The translations under genes were made by a program, and so were the position numbers. The notes below the pieces were generated by a model. The model was given only the letters and a program-made list of their open reading frames with translations, was not told where the DNA came from and ran no database searches. Shown in pieces: positions 7,763-15,627 of a DNA stretch of 64,000 nt. The first letter of the stretch is position 1; every line of letters begins with the position of its first letter. Location: positions 15,266 through 79,265 of the forward strand of contig CAYVKV010000005.1 of the NCBI GenBank assembly GCA_964452355.1, read 5' to 3'. This DNA comes from UBA1450 sp964452355. Lineage in GTDB: Bacteria > Patescibacteriota > Microgenomatia > UBA1406 > GWC2-37-13.

Positions 7763-8584
7763 CTAAATTAATTCATCGAGAGAATGTGCTTGATGTATAA
7801 GCCATGCAGCATTAATTGAATGAATTTTTGTGTAGTATATTTCAAGAACGTCAGATATAAAATCTGGAGATAGGTTTGGAATACCATCAATATGTAAGCC
7901 AAAACGCTCTCTTCCAATGCTTGAATGACTTTTTTTATCTCGTTTCACTGGATTGGTCCGGATACCGTCATATGATGAAAGATACTCCATTAACTCATCC
8001 GCACAATGCATAAACCAAGGAGGTGCTTGTAAAAACAAATGTGCATTTTGTTGAGAAATTGAAATTGAATTCTTGAGAATTTCAGCAAACAATCGAGAAC
8101 TCAAATCTGGCTGTTCTTTCCTGATTGTTATCCATCCGTTATATGCCCTGAGGAATATAGCGTTAAATCCAACTCCTGCTGCTGCATTGACGTCCTCCCA
8201 CGTATTCATTTGTCTCAAATCTCCTGAGATGTGTGCAAGATTTTGTGGTAAATTTCCTGCTCCTCGTGTAGTTAGACCTACAGAAAGACCCTTATCAAAC
8301 AAAGTTCCATTTGTTGAAGCTTTTGCAGAAAGATCTCGTATCATTCCAGTTCCAGCCATAAGGTCCAACACAGCAAGCGGACTTTTGATATGTGAAAGGG
8401 CTACAGAAGGTGGCATCTCACAACTGCCAAAATACGCATTATACTGACTAAAATTATCATCATATGTTGGCCATCCACGCGCTTCTTCACAGGAGACAAT
8501 ACCATTAGTAAATTGTGTTATAGGATAATTTGTTTCAGTTGTTAAAAGTGCAATATCACGTGGATTTACATTTTCTATAGCCAT
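7763..8584 (-). CDS. Putative SAM-dependent methyltransferase-like protein
   Basis: A 273-residue soluble protein. Val-Leu-Asp-Leu-Met-Ala-Gly-Thr-Gly-Met at about residue 71 matches motif I, the SAM-binding glycine loop of class I methyltransferases. A later Ile-Ser-Gly-Asp-Leu-Arg at about residue 120 could be motif III. The usual Asn/Asp-Pro-Pro-Tyr catalytic motif is absent, so the substrate is unknown and activity is uncertain. It converges on the TraG-like gene with only 17 bases between stops. A possible TATACT -10 box lies 21 bases upstream of the ATG (8606-8611 on the plus strand). Confidence 0.5.
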   Translation of the reverse strand: MAIENVNPRDIALLTTETNYPITQFTNGIVSCEEARGWPTYDDNFSQYNAYFGSCEMPPSVALSHIKSPLAVLDLMAGTGMIRDLSAKASTNGTLFDKGLSVGLTTRGAGNLPQNLAHISGDLRQMNTWEDVNAAAGVGFNAIFLRAYNGWITIRKEQPDLSSRLFAEILKNSISISQQNAHLFLQAPPWFMHCADELMEYLSSYDGIRTNPVKRDKKSHSSIGRERFGLHIDGIPNLSPDFISDVLEIYYTKIHSINAAWLIHQAHSLDELI

Positions 8585-8695
8585 AGACCAGAGATTGCAT
8601 TAGTAAGTATATATTTACTATATTATAATCCCTTCTTTGCATTTCCACAAAGGAACCTCAAATTTTCTGGGAAGATATGATTGAAAGAAGAAACA

Positions 8696-8944
8696 CTACT
8701 CATCCTTCCGAAACCGATCCTTCATTTTTTTGACAAGCAGTGAGATCAATGGAATACCTACTGATCCGAGAAATAATGCTCCTTTTGACTCAACTATTTC
8801 AGCAATCTTTCCTTCGATTTTTTGAGGAATTGAGCGTGCTGCATCATAAATCTTCCACAACACCGCAATCCCTACAATAAAGAAAATAATTCCCAATGAA
8901 AGCATCACAATGGAAAACACATAAAATAAATTTTGCAGATCCAT
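8696..8944 (-). CDS. Small membrane protein of the YtxH-like operon
   Basis: An 82-residue protein starting at the ATG at 8944. The frame opens earlier at a TTG (8959), but an AAGGAG site lies exactly 6 bases before the ATG, which decides the start. One long hydrophobic helix occupies residues about 8-30, and a second shorter hydrophobic stretch appears near residues 55-70 before a Lys/Arg-rich tail. The architecture resembles small membrane partners of stress proteins, but no family is recognised. It follows the YtxH-like gene by 22 bases and is probably co-transcribed and translationally linked with it. Confidence 0.6.
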   Translation of the reverse strand: MDLQNLFYVFSIVMLSLGIIFFIVGIAVLWKIYDAARSIPQKIEGKIAEIVESKGALFLGSVGIPLISLLVKKMKDRFRKDE

Positions 8945-8950
8945 AATCAA

Positions 8951-8956
8951 CTCCTT
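8951..8956 (-). promoter_or_regulatory. Shine-Dalgarno site AAGGAG
   Basis: Reads AAGGAG on the minus strand, 6 bases before the ATG at 8944. It is one of the few clear ribosome binding sites in the window and belongs to an operon-internal gene. Confidence 0.7.
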
Positions 8957-8966
8957 CAATTGGTAA

Positions 8967-9434
8967 TTATTTCTTTGCTGGTTTCTTTTTTTCTGCGAGA
9001 TTTACCTTCTTCAGATCTTTCTTGCCTTCTTCTGAGATAAACTCCCATCGAGATTTAAGAAAGTCAGTAAGGTCAGTTAAACGATCTTTTGTGGCTTCTT
9101 TTTCTTCTTTCAAGCGACTCACAACGTCCGTGACCACTTCCATGTATTTGCCTTTATCAATGTCAGGATATTTCTCTTTAAGCTTATCAAGGCGAATATT
9201 CAGCTCTTTTTGAGCGAGATCATACAACTTCTTTCCTTCTTTTGAAGCAGTTCCAAAAATTTCTTTTACAATTTCTTCCTTGCTCTTTGTTTTTAATGTG
9301 ACGTGGAGTTGTTGCAATTTCTTTTTTGCAATCTCTCGATTTTCCTTTCCTGTTTTTGGGGTAAGAAAAAATGCTGCCGCTCCTCCAAGAAGTGCGCCAA
9401 GTGCGAGTACAATGCCGAATTTAGATTTTCCCAT
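8967..9434 (-). CDS. YtxH-domain protein
   Basis: A 155-residue protein with the YtxH pattern: a short Lys-containing N-terminus, a Gly/Ala-rich hydrophobic helix (residues about 6-24), then Thr-Pro-Lys-Thr-Gly-Lys and a long charged amphipathic, coiled-coil tail. YtxH proteins are small membrane-anchored proteins linked to general stress in Firmicutes, but their molecular role is poorly known. The tail here is unusually long and Lys-rich at the end. It heads a two-gene operon with the small membrane protein, from a TATAAT box 28 bases upstream of the ATG. Confidence 0.7.
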   Translation of the reverse strand: MGKSKFGIVLALGALLGGAAAFFLTPKTGKENREIAKKKLQQLHVTLKTKSKEEIVKEIFGTASKEGKKLYDLAQKELNIRLDKLKEKYPDIDKGKYMEVVTDVVSRLKEEKEATKDRLTDLTDFLKSRWEFISEEGKKDLKKVNLAEKKKPAKK

Positions 9435-9462
9435 AAATAGTTAGTAAATAATAATCATCTTC

Positions 9463-9468
9463 ATTATA
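9463..9468 (-). promoter_or_regulatory. -10 box TATAAT for the YtxH-like operon
   Basis: Reads TATAAT on the minus strand, 28 bases before the ATG at 9434. This gives a short leader of about 20 bases, in contrast to the leaderless genes nearby. Confidence 0.5.
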
Positions 9469-9546
9469 CTGTATTTTCCCTCATTTATTCCGGTGTCAAT
9501 CCTGAAAAGACGTAACGTCCCCCAAGCTCAATTAATATAAATATAG

Positions 9547-9552
9547 TATAAT
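9547..9552 (+). promoter_or_regulatory. -10 box TATAAT, leaderless start
   Basis: TATAAT ends 5 bases before the ATG at 9558, inside an AT-rich stretch. It points to a leaderless transcript. Confidence 0.6.
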
Positions 9553-9557
9553 AGAAC

Positions 9558-10130
9558 ATGGCAAAGCACCAACTTAAGCTTTACTTCACCGGTTCGATAG
9601 CAGCACCTCAAAGCAATCAAAAAAACTACCTGGATATCGTTCAATTGGTAAAAGATAATGGACATACGATCATTGCCGATCATATACTAAGCGTTTCTGA
9701 AAAAGAGGTGAGCCTCAAAACGCGTGAAGAACGGCTCACGTTTCATACACAAATTGAAGAATGGATTCACTCAAGCGATGCACTTATTGCAGAAACTTCA
9801 TTTCCCAGCATTAGCGTTGGATATGAGATCTCCCTTGCCCTTCGCGTGGGCAAACCGGTACTCGTTCTCTATAAAGATGGCGAACCACCAAGTCTTTTAG
9901 CACATCATCGTGATGAAAAGCTCCTCTGTGAAAAATATACTTCGCAAACACTACCCCATATTCTTGAGGATTTTATTGGGTATATTGATTCAAAAACCGA
10001 TCTCAGATTTACCTTTTTTATCACCCCAAAAATCGCCTCGTTTCTGGATACAATCGCCAAAAAGGAAAAACTCCCCAAGTCGGTGTATCTCAGAAAGCTT
10101 ATTGAAGATGATATGGCAAAACGAGCCTGA
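9558..10130 (+). CDS. Nucleoside 2-deoxyribosyltransferase-like protein with RHH-like tail
   Basis: A 190-residue protein. Residues about 5-135 match the nucleoside 2-deoxyribosyltransferase / DNPH1 fold: Tyr-Phe-Thr-Gly-Ser-Ile at the start, an Asp-Ala-Leu-Ile-Ala-Glu motif near residue 76, then Ser-Val-Gly-Tyr-Glu-Ile and Gly-Lys-Pro-Val-Leu-Val-Leu-Tyr. These enzymes cleave or exchange the base of deoxynucleosides or deoxynucleotides, with a Glu as nucleophile. The last ~40 residues (Pro-Lys-Ser-Val-Tyr-Leu-Arg-Lys-Leu-Ile-Glu) resemble a ribbon-helix-helix dimerisation and DNA-binding unit, an unusual addition. It stands alone with its own promoter. It could serve nucleotide salvage or sanitation. 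Confidence 0.65.
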   Translation: MAKHQLKLYFTGSIAAPQSNQKNYLDIVQLVKDNGHTIIADHILSVSEKEVSLKTREERLTFHTQIEEWIHSSDALIAETSFPSISVGYEISLALRVGKPVLVLYKDGEPPSLLAHHRDEKLLCEKYTSQTLPHILEDFIGYIDSKTDLRFTFFITPKIASFLDTIAKKEKLPKSVYLRKLIEDDMAKRA

Positions 10131-10179
10131 GTATCATTCTTTTCATCTTTCTGTCCTTGCCATCGCGTGCTAAAAGCAG

Positions 10180-10185
10180 TACAAT
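10180..10185 (+). promoter_or_regulatory. -10 box TACAAT, leaderless start
   Basis: TACAAT ends 7 bases before the ATG at 10193. It argues for that start over the in-frame TTG at 10157, which lies upstream of the box. Confidence 0.5.
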
Positions 10186-10192
10186 ATGCTCT

Positions 10193-10801
10193 ATGGTCAA
10201 TCCATTTGTCAGACTCAGAAAAAGTATTGCAAATCTACCGGACAAAAAAAAATATATTGAGGTCATAACGGCTTCACTTTCCATTCCGGTGCTTCTTTCG
10301 GTGGTTCTCGTAAATTATCTGAGTATTCAAGATAAGAGATCAGGAGATACTCCAACACCGGTCGTTACGCAGGCACCTCAAGTCATTACCATTATCAAAG
10401 ATTCTGTTGAAAGAAATAATACGCAAACTCCTCCATCAGTTACGTCTCCTTCACCAACGCGAAAAGATGAGTGTATAAAAGAAATTGGACCCATTCGTAT
10501 CAATTCCCCTCAAGAAAAAGAAACAGTTGTTGGAAATCCTCTGGAAGTTGATGTCAGATATGATCAAGGTGATTACTGCTCAGTTGTCTGGAGTTATAGA
10601 ATCAATAATGGCAACTGGAGCAATTTTATCGATGACGATATTGTCATATACAACATGGATTCGGGAGAAAAAACGCTTGATCTTCAGGTAAAAAGCATTG
10701 TCTCAAGCGATAGCGAATCGCTCACCAGAACATTTACTTACCAAAATAGTGATGCCGTAAGCACTCCCACGGTCACACTGACTCCAACAGGAACACCGTA
10801 A
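10193..10801 (+). CDS. Membrane-anchored extracellular protein, Ig-like
   Basis: A 202-residue protein with a basic cytoplasmic N-terminus, one transmembrane helix (residues about 24-42), a Thr/Pro/Ser-rich linker (about 55-90) and a C-terminal domain of about 100 residues. Alternating strands and Trp/Tyr residues in that domain suggest an Ig-like or Big-type fold. It ends in another Thr-Pro linker-like tail. Function is unknown; the layout suits a surface-exposed binding or spacer protein. The start is set by a TACAAT box 7 bases upstream; the frame also opens at a TTG at 10157. Confidence 0.55.
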   Translation: MVNPFVRLRKSIANLPDKKKYIEVITASLSIPVLLSVVLVNYLSIQDKRSGDTPTPVVTQAPQVITIIKDSVERNNTQTPPSVTSPSPTRKDECIKEIGPIRINSPQEKETVVGNPLEVDVRYDQGDYCSVVWSYRINNGNWSNFIDDDIVIYNMDSGEKTLDLQVKSIVSSDSESLTRTFTYQNSDAVSTPTVTLTPTGTP

Positions 10802-10854
10802 GATGTCTTAAGAGTTTAAACGAATAATGCTCTGCTCAAAATTCCATCAAGTCA

Positions 10855-11913
10855 TTAGAGAGTTGGGCTTTTGTCGAAATCAAAGTCTTTCTCAAAATCC
10901 AGTTCTTGATTTACCTCAGAATCCCTGCCGTTTTGAAATGAATCCATCTCGCTATTAAACTCTGATTCCATTTCACTCTTGACTGCATCTTCAATCGTTT
11001 TCTGGAAGGCTTTGTTTCCTACTGCTGAAACGATACCGGTAATAATCATTGCGCCAATGATCCACCCCAATATCGAAACGATCCACATCCATGTCATTGA
11101 AGTTGGTTTTTTATCATCATATGCCGCCTTTGCATGCTCATACAGTTTGAAAATATAGGCAAGACCAAACCAACTGATTGCAAAGCTTGATACAAGCGTA
11201 ATCAGTACAAAAAATATCGCCGCCGATGGCTCTTCACTTGGAAGTGCGCCGATAAGCATTTGTACGGCAAAAGAGAGGAGCCATAAAATGATGACACGTC
11301 CGATGACTGCACCAAAATTTTGACTTACCACGCCGATACTCATTTTTATCGCTTCCATCCCCTTTTTATTGTCCAACACCACTGAATACATTGTAAACAT
11401 CAAAAATATTGAGATGATTAATGCGGGGATAACAAAAACAAATAAGCTGCCAAAAACGAGAAGAAAGGTGATTGCACTAACCACAATTAATGGCACGATG
11501 TATGAGAATCCTTTCTTAAAGTATGTAATAACTGATGCATCTTCGGTTGGATCTTTGAGGAGAATCAACATCCCCGCTTGAAGTGCTGTGCCAACGGCAA
11601 TCGATGCAAACATCCAGATCACCAATATTGACACCGTTATTCCGACAAATCCTGGTTTTGACAATGCTTCAGTCATAACCTCAGGATTTGAAAATGAAGA
11701 CATGTTCATTGCTCCAAAACCGAATATTAAAAGAATTCCCACAATAAACAAAACAAAATATACCGCAGTCGAAAACAATCCGAGAAATAACAACTTGAGT
11801 GCTTTTTTTGTAAGAAGCTGCCAAGATTCTACGATTAATTGTTTAATCGAAGGGAATTGATTTATTAATGCGGGAGAAGAGGTTGATATTTCGAGCTCAG
11901 ATTTTTGATCCAT
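10855..11913 (-). CDS. Multi-pass membrane protein of unknown function
   Basis: A 352-residue protein with about six hydrophobic helices between residues 35 and 300, rich in Gly, Ile, Val and Phe. A polar N-terminus contains an Ile-Lys-Gln-Leu-Ile-Val-Glu-Ser-Trp motif, and the C-terminal ~60 residues are acidic, with repeated Glu/Asp/Ser. The pattern resembles the broad group of glycerophosphodiester-phosphodiesterase-type or DUF975-type membrane domains, but I see no catalytic motif. It has its own TATAAT box and converges with the gene ending at 10801. Confidence 0.55.
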   Translation of the reverse strand: MDQKSELEISTSSPALINQFPSIKQLIVESWQLLTKKALKLLFLGLFSTAVYFVLFIVGILLIFGFGAMNMSSFSNPEVMTEALSKPGFVGITVSILVIWMFASIAVGTALQAGMLILLKDPTEDASVITYFKKGFSYIVPLIVVSAITFLLVFGSLFVFVIPALIISIFLMFTMYSVVLDNKKGMEAIKMSIGVVSQNFGAVIGRVIILWLLSFAVQMLIGALPSEEPSAAIFFVLITLVSSFAISWFGLAYIFKLYEHAKAAYDDKKPTSMTWMWIVSILGWIIGAMIITGIVSAVGNKAFQKTIEDAVKSEMESEFNSEMDSFQNGRDSEVNQELDFEKDFDFDKSPTL

Positions 11914-11922
11914 ATAGCAAGG

Positions 11923-11928
11923 ATTATA
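11923..11928 (-). promoter_or_regulatory. -10 box TATAAT
   Basis: Reads TATAAT on the minus strand, 9 bases before the ATG at 11913. The transcript would be leaderless or nearly so. Confidence 0.55.
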
Positions 11929-11970
11929 TCAAAACGTCCTATTCTATTCAACTAAAGACGCTTGGTAAAT

Positions 11971-12456
11971 TTATAACTGCTCCGTATCTGCATTAATGTC
12001 CTGCATCTCTTGATCAAGATCAGGGATTTCTATCTGATCAAGCTCTGCATCTTCCTCAGTCGCAGGCTCCGTAACTACGGGACTTACCGCAACGGTTGGC
12101 GCCACTATTTTACTTGCCTTGTCGGAAGTTGTTGAAGTAAATTGTTTATAGAAAAATAATCCAACCAAACTCAAAAGAACGACCACTAAAACAAATATAA
12201 AAATGTACAAAAGCTTGTTTGACTTTGTTTCGGTATATCCAAAATTATCTCCTGATGCGGGCGTTGAAGCACTTGTTTGATCAGGAACAACGGGCGCTTC
12301 CGGTGAAACTGGAGCAGGACTTGGAATTACTTGTGCAATAGCCTCTGGTACAACTACCGGACCGCCAGAGAGATCGGGTGATACGACTTGCGGTGCATCA
12401 ACTTTTGGTGCTTCAACATCTTTATTTACGGGTTTTTCAGTATTTAATGGGTCCAT
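11971..12456 (-). CDS. Single-pass membrane protein with Pro/Val-rich N-terminus
   Basis: A 161-residue protein. Residues 1-80 are a flexible Pro/Val/Ala/Ser-rich region, residues about 87-108 are one strongly hydrophobic helix flanked by Lys, and the rest is acidic (Glu/Asp clusters). No family is recognised. The long disordered N-terminal side would be cytoplasmic or external depending on topology; the Lys-rich flank before the helix favours an N-in orientation. It starts 20 bases after the coiled-coil gene in the same direction, so the two are likely one operon. Confidence 0.5.
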   Translation of the reverse strand: MDPLNTEKPVNKDVEAPKVDAPQVVSPDLSGGPVVVPEAIAQVIPSPAPVSPEAPVVPDQTSASTPASGDNFGYTETKSNKLLYIFIFVLVVVLLSLVGLFFYKQFTSTTSDKASKIVAPTVAVSPVVTEPATEEDAELDQIEIPDLDQEMQDINADTEQL

Positions 12457-12476
12457 GATGAGGGGTGATTTGGTAA

Positions 12477-13208
12477 TTAATTGGTAATAGCAAGTGCTTG
12501 TGCAGCTTCTTGAGTCGCATCTCGAGCGACTTTGACTGATGCAATGGCAACTTCCATGTCTGTGCGGAATTGGCTAACGGTTGCTTCGACGACCGTTTTG
12601 AGTTCGCCATCATCTCCAAGCTCAATCACATATGAATTTCCACTTTGGGTCACGACTGCTGCCTCTGCGGTCGTAACGGCAGCACGCGCTGATGCGATGG
12701 CAGTTTCCACCTCGCTTGAATCTCCTTCAGCCCTATTTAAAAGCTTTTCTTCCATTTTGTCAATAATTGCTGAAATTCTTTCAAGGTGACCAAGAAGTCG
12801 ATCGGTAATGCGCTGATTTCTTTCTGCAAGTCGAGTATCTACCCGCTCAACAATCATTGCCTTTTTCTCATCTTTGATTGATTCAAGTTTTGCTTGAAAC
12901 TCTTCTCGCTTTGTTTCCATTGCGGTTTTTGCCTCTTCTCGTTTGGCTTCAATCTCTGCTTTCAAGTCTTCTCGTTTTTGTTTCGCTTCCTCCATGCGTG
13001 CTTCTCTTTCTTGTTTTTTTTCTTCCATTTTCGCTTCACGTTCTGCCTTTCGCTCTTCAGCAGTCACTTTTTTGCCACTGGTACTTTCTGTTTCCATCGT
13101 GGTTTCTACCTCAACAGAATCGTCTTCGTCTTCTGCAAAAGTTGCTGGTACTACAGCAAAAGATATAAGTAACAGGAAGATTAGTATCATCGGTAATTTT
13201 TTTTCCAT
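12477..13208 (-). CDS. Secreted coiled-coil protein
   Basis: A 243-residue protein. Starting at the ATG at 13208, it has a clear signal peptide: a Lys-rich start, a hydrophobic Ile/Leu/Phe core, and Ala-Thr-Phe-Ala as a likely cleavage site near residue 25. The frame opens 18 bases earlier, but the promoter overlaps that start. Residues about 45-145 are an almost pure Glu/Lys/Arg coiled coil, followed by an Ala-rich helical C-terminus. Function is unknown; a periplasm- or surface-located spacer is plausible. It heads an operon with the Pro/Val-rich membrane protein. Confidence 0.6.
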   Translation of the reverse strand: MEKKLPMILIFLLLISFAVVPATFAEDEDDSVEVETTMETESTSGKKVTAEERKAEREAKMEEKKQEREARMEEAKQKREDLKAEIEAKREEAKTAMETKREEFQAKLESIKDEKKAMIVERVDTRLAERNQRITDRLLGHLERISAIIDKMEEKLLNRAEGDSSEVETAIASARAAVTTAEAAVVTQSGNSYVIELGDDGELKTVVEATVSQFRTDMEVAIASVKVARDATQEAAQALAITN

Positions 13209-13214
13209 ACATTT

Positions 13215-13243
13215 ACTGTAGTACAAAAATGAGGATGTGTCAA
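13215..13243 (-). promoter_or_regulatory. Full sigma-70-type promoter, leaderless
   Basis: On the minus strand a perfect -35 box TTGACA (13238-13243) and a -10 box TACAGT (13215-13220) are separated by exactly 17 bases. The -10 box ends 6 bases before the ATG at 13208. Confidence 0.7.
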
Positions 13244-13283
13244 TTGTGAAGATCTAATATATATGGAAAATTCTCAAATCAAC

Positions 13284-13311
13284 TTGAAATATAAATACCC
13301 TATAGTATAAT
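13284..13311 (+). promoter_or_regulatory. Sigma-70-type promoter, leaderless
   Basis: TTGAAA (13284-13289), a 16-base spacer, then TATAAT (13306-13311), which ends 5 bases before the ATG at 13317. The in-frame TTG at 13311 overlaps the -10 box and is rejected as a start. Confidence 0.65.
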
Positions 13312-13316
13312 TGCGT

Positions 13317-14348
13317 ATGCCACCAAATCGAAATGAAAATAGATTTAATATCGCAGATTTTGCGCTTCATGGATTGGATCGCAAACGATCAGAAACTATG
13401 ACTCGTGCAAATGATTTGGGACTAACCCCTCCAGTTGATTGGATGCCCAATAGGTTCGATGATGCTGTTTTGGGTCTTGTTGCATCAGATCCATATCAGT
13501 CTTCCATCGAAGTCGCTGCACTTATTCAAGAACATGTTCGGGACAAAGTAAGACGAGTGAGAAAACGACAAGTGGAAGGACTCGTAGTGCCAAAAACGGG
13601 CATAGATAACTATTTCTCCGTAATGAGTGGAAAAATTCCTGGAGTTTCAAGAACTGATCAAACTATTGGATCTGCACAGGAGCGACATTTTCCTGAAATA
13701 CGATTCGCTTATGAACTTCTAGAAACACTTAATCCACATACAAGAAAATTCATGCTCGGATCTCACAAAACTGATTGGCAAACTATGATTGCGCGCTCGA
13801 TAGTAGATGCGCCCCTTATTGGTGATGTAGAATATGATTTTAACACTGCACCGGCAAGAACAGTTGGGTTAATGACCCTTGATTTAACAGAAAAATTTCC
13901 TCATATTCTTCAGGAAGAATTATTAGATTGGTCACTGGATTATGGAAATTACGAAAATATGGATCAATGGATAGAGTTAATAAAACAAAATAAATTGACC
14001 AATGTTCCACCAAATCTATATCATGAGTTACGAAGAAGCTACGCGAAAACAGTTTCTGAGCTGTGGCTCAGGCGTTCTCAAGAACATGTTGGGAATGACC
14101 ATGTATTTGCATCGACGCAACTTGACCATGTTCAAGAAACACTCTGGCACTATGTACTCGGATCATTTTCTGAAGGCACTTCTGCTCGAACACACTTGCA
14201 AGGAGCGGGTATGGCAAATATATATACTTCGAAAATTTCAGACTTTCCACAACCCTCCCTTGGATCTTTTTGTGTTTATACTGCAACAGGTACACTTCCA
14301 GATTTTTATGACAAAATCGACTCTTTCTATGGGGCGATGGATCCTTAA
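13317..14348 (+). CDS. Unrecognised soluble protein
   Basis: A 343-residue soluble protein without signal peptide or membrane helices. It is rich in Asp, Arg and aromatic residues. An N-terminal third with Arg-Lys clusters (about 75-90) is followed by a largely helical body, including a Trp-rich segment around residues 215-265. I recognise no family and no catalytic motif. It has its own leaderless promoter and stands between the coiled-coil operon (divergent) and the alpha/beta hydrolase. Codon use looks like that of its neighbours. Confidence 0.5.
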   Translation: MPPNRNENRFNIADFALHGLDRKRSETMTRANDLGLTPPVDWMPNRFDDAVLGLVASDPYQSSIEVAALIQEHVRDKVRRVRKRQVEGLVVPKTGIDNYFSVMSGKIPGVSRTDQTIGSAQERHFPEIRFAYELLETLNPHTRKFMLGSHKTDWQTMIARSIVDAPLIGDVEYDFNTAPARTVGLMTLDLTEKFPHILQEELLDWSLDYGNYENMDQWIELIKQNKLTNVPPNLYHELRRSYAKTVSELWLRRSQEHVGNDHVFASTQLDHVQETLWHYVLGSFSEGTSARTHLQGAGMANIYTSKISDFPQPSLGSFCVYTATGTLPDFYDKIDSFYGAMDP

Positions 14349-14447
14349 TAAATTTTTCCTACATCATCTGAGGTCGTGCACTAGCCTTCATGAATGCATA
14401 GATCATACCTAGAAGCTGTGAGAAAAGCAGATGGGTTTGCGCCATCA

Positions 14448-14462
14448 TTACCCTTCGGGTAA
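14448..14462 (+). terminator. Possible rho-independent terminator
   Basis: TTACCC (14448-14453) and GGGTAA (14457-14462) form a 6-bp stem with a TTC loop, followed by ATTTTCT. It lies 100 bases after the stop of the unrecognised gene and just before the next promoter. The stem is short. Confidence 0.4.
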
Positions 14463-14492
14463 ATTTTCTACTGTCTGTATAAATCGTATTGT

Positions 14493-14498
14493 TATAAT
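14493..14498 (+). promoter_or_regulatory. -10 box TATAAT, leaderless start
   Basis: TATAAT ends 8 bases before the ATG at 14507. The in-frame TTG at 14501 lies only 2 bases after the box and is disfavoured. Confidence 0.6.
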
Positions 14499-14506
14499 AA
14501 TTGTTC

Positions 14507-15586
14507 ATGTCTAACGTTCATCAAATAATTTCACGCGCTTATTCGACTCTATTCAATACCAAATTGGTGTTTGTTGTCTTGGTTTTGATCGTTTTAAGTA
14601 TTTTTTTTTATGACCCTCAATTCTTTCAAAGCATAAGTGAATCATTAAAGATTGATTCATTGAAAGGACAACTAACACTAACTCCTACCCCCTATCCCAA
14701 TCAAGACGTCACCATCCCGGCACTTCGAAAAAGAACCTATTCCAGCTCACTCAATGATCGTACTTTGTATGTTGAAAAAAATACGTATAATTTTTATCTC
14801 ACCAGCTACGACTCAGACGGACTTACCATCAATGGACTGCTCACGATCCCCAATGGTGATAAACCGATAAACGGCTGGCCGGCGATTGTTTTTGTCCATG
14901 GATATATTCCTCCTACCTTGTATAAGACAACGGAAAAATACGGCGATTATATTGATTATTTGGCGCGAAATGGATTTGTCGTATTTAAGATTGATCTTCG
15001 CGGACATGGTGATTCGGAAGGGACCCCATCGGGCGCTTATTTTTCCGCAGACTATATCATCGATACGCTCAATGCATATGCGGCTTTGCAACAATCAGAT
15101 TTTGTGAATCCAAACGCAGTTGGACTATGGGGACATAGTATGGCGGGAAATGTACTGCTTCGATCGTTTGTAGTAAAACCCGAGATCCCGGCAGTTGTGA
15201 TCTGGGCAGGAGCGGTGTTTAGCTACACTGATCGAGAGAAGTATGGGATTTCGGACAATAGTTATCGACCACCTGCTGATATCACCAGACGCGCGGGAGG
15301 ACGACTGAGACTCGGAGACGTTGATAAAAAGAGCATCTTTTGGCAGGAGTTTGTCCCCACAAACTACCTTTCAGATCTGAAAGGAGCAATCCAGCTCAAT
15401 CATGCAATAAATGATGATGTGGTAAATATCGGATACAGTCGAGATTTGAACGCATTATTAGACGAGACGAACGTCACCCACGAACTCAATGAATACCCAG
15501 GTGGGGGCCACAATATTTCAGGAGTAAATTTTGTATCGGCAATGGAAAACACGGTGGAGTTTTTTGAGAACTATTTGGATAAGTAA
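14507..15586 (+). CDS. Membrane-anchored alpha/beta hydrolase
   Basis: A 359-residue serine hydrolase of the prolyl-oligopeptidase (S9) / acyl esterase group. One transmembrane helix near residues 19-37 anchors it, with the enzyme outside. The oxyanion region Phe-Val-His-Gly-Tyr lies near residue 128, and the nucleophile elbow Gly-His-Ser-Met-Ala-Gly places Ser211. The acid is probably Asp303 or Asp304 in Asn-Asp-Asp, and the base is His335 in Gly-Gly-Gly-His. All members of the triad are present, so it should be active on an ester or peptide, but the substrate is open. It has its own promoter. Confidence 0.8.
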   Translation: MSNVHQIISRAYSTLFNTKLVFVVLVLIVLSIFFYDPQFFQSISESLKIDSLKGQLTLTPTPYPNQDVTIPALRKRTYSSSLNDRTLYVEKNTYNFYLTSYDSDGLTINGLLTIPNGDKPINGWPAIVFVHGYIPPTLYKTTEKYGDYIDYLARNGFVVFKIDLRGHGDSEGTPSGAYFSADYIIDTLNAYAALQQSDFVNPNAVGLWGHSMAGNVLLRSFVVKPEIPAVVIWAGAVFSYTDREKYGISDNSYRPPADITRRAGGRLRLGDVDKKSIFWQEFVPTNYLSDLKGAIQLNHAINDDVVNIGYSRDLNALLDETNVTHELNEYPGGGHNISGVNFVSAMENTVEFFENYLDK

Positions 15587-15614
15587 TCTACCCTTTGAGC
15601 TTTAATTACCCTGT

Positions 15615-15620
15615 TATAAT
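15615..15620 (+). promoter_or_regulatory. -10 box TATAAT, leaderless start
   Basis: TATAAT ends 7 bases before the ATG at 15628. It supports that start over an in-frame codon at 15595, which lies upstream of the box. Confidence 0.65.
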
Positions 15621-15627
15621 ATTCACT

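Noticed and set aside
7763..8584. Calling the methyltransferase-like gene a DNA restriction-modification enzyme
   Set aside because: Only the SAM-binding loop is visible. No Asn/Asp-Pro-Pro-Tyr motif, target recognition domain or nuclease neighbour is present.
12878..13221. Several plus-strand frames opposite the coiled-coil gene
   Set aside because: Their Phe/Leu/Ser/Cys-rich products are what the complement of Glu/Lys/Arg codons gives. The minus-strand gene has a signal peptide and a full promoter.
15595..15627. Longer N-terminus for YchF
   Set aside because: The extra residues precede the canonical family N-terminus, and the TATAAT box lies inside them.
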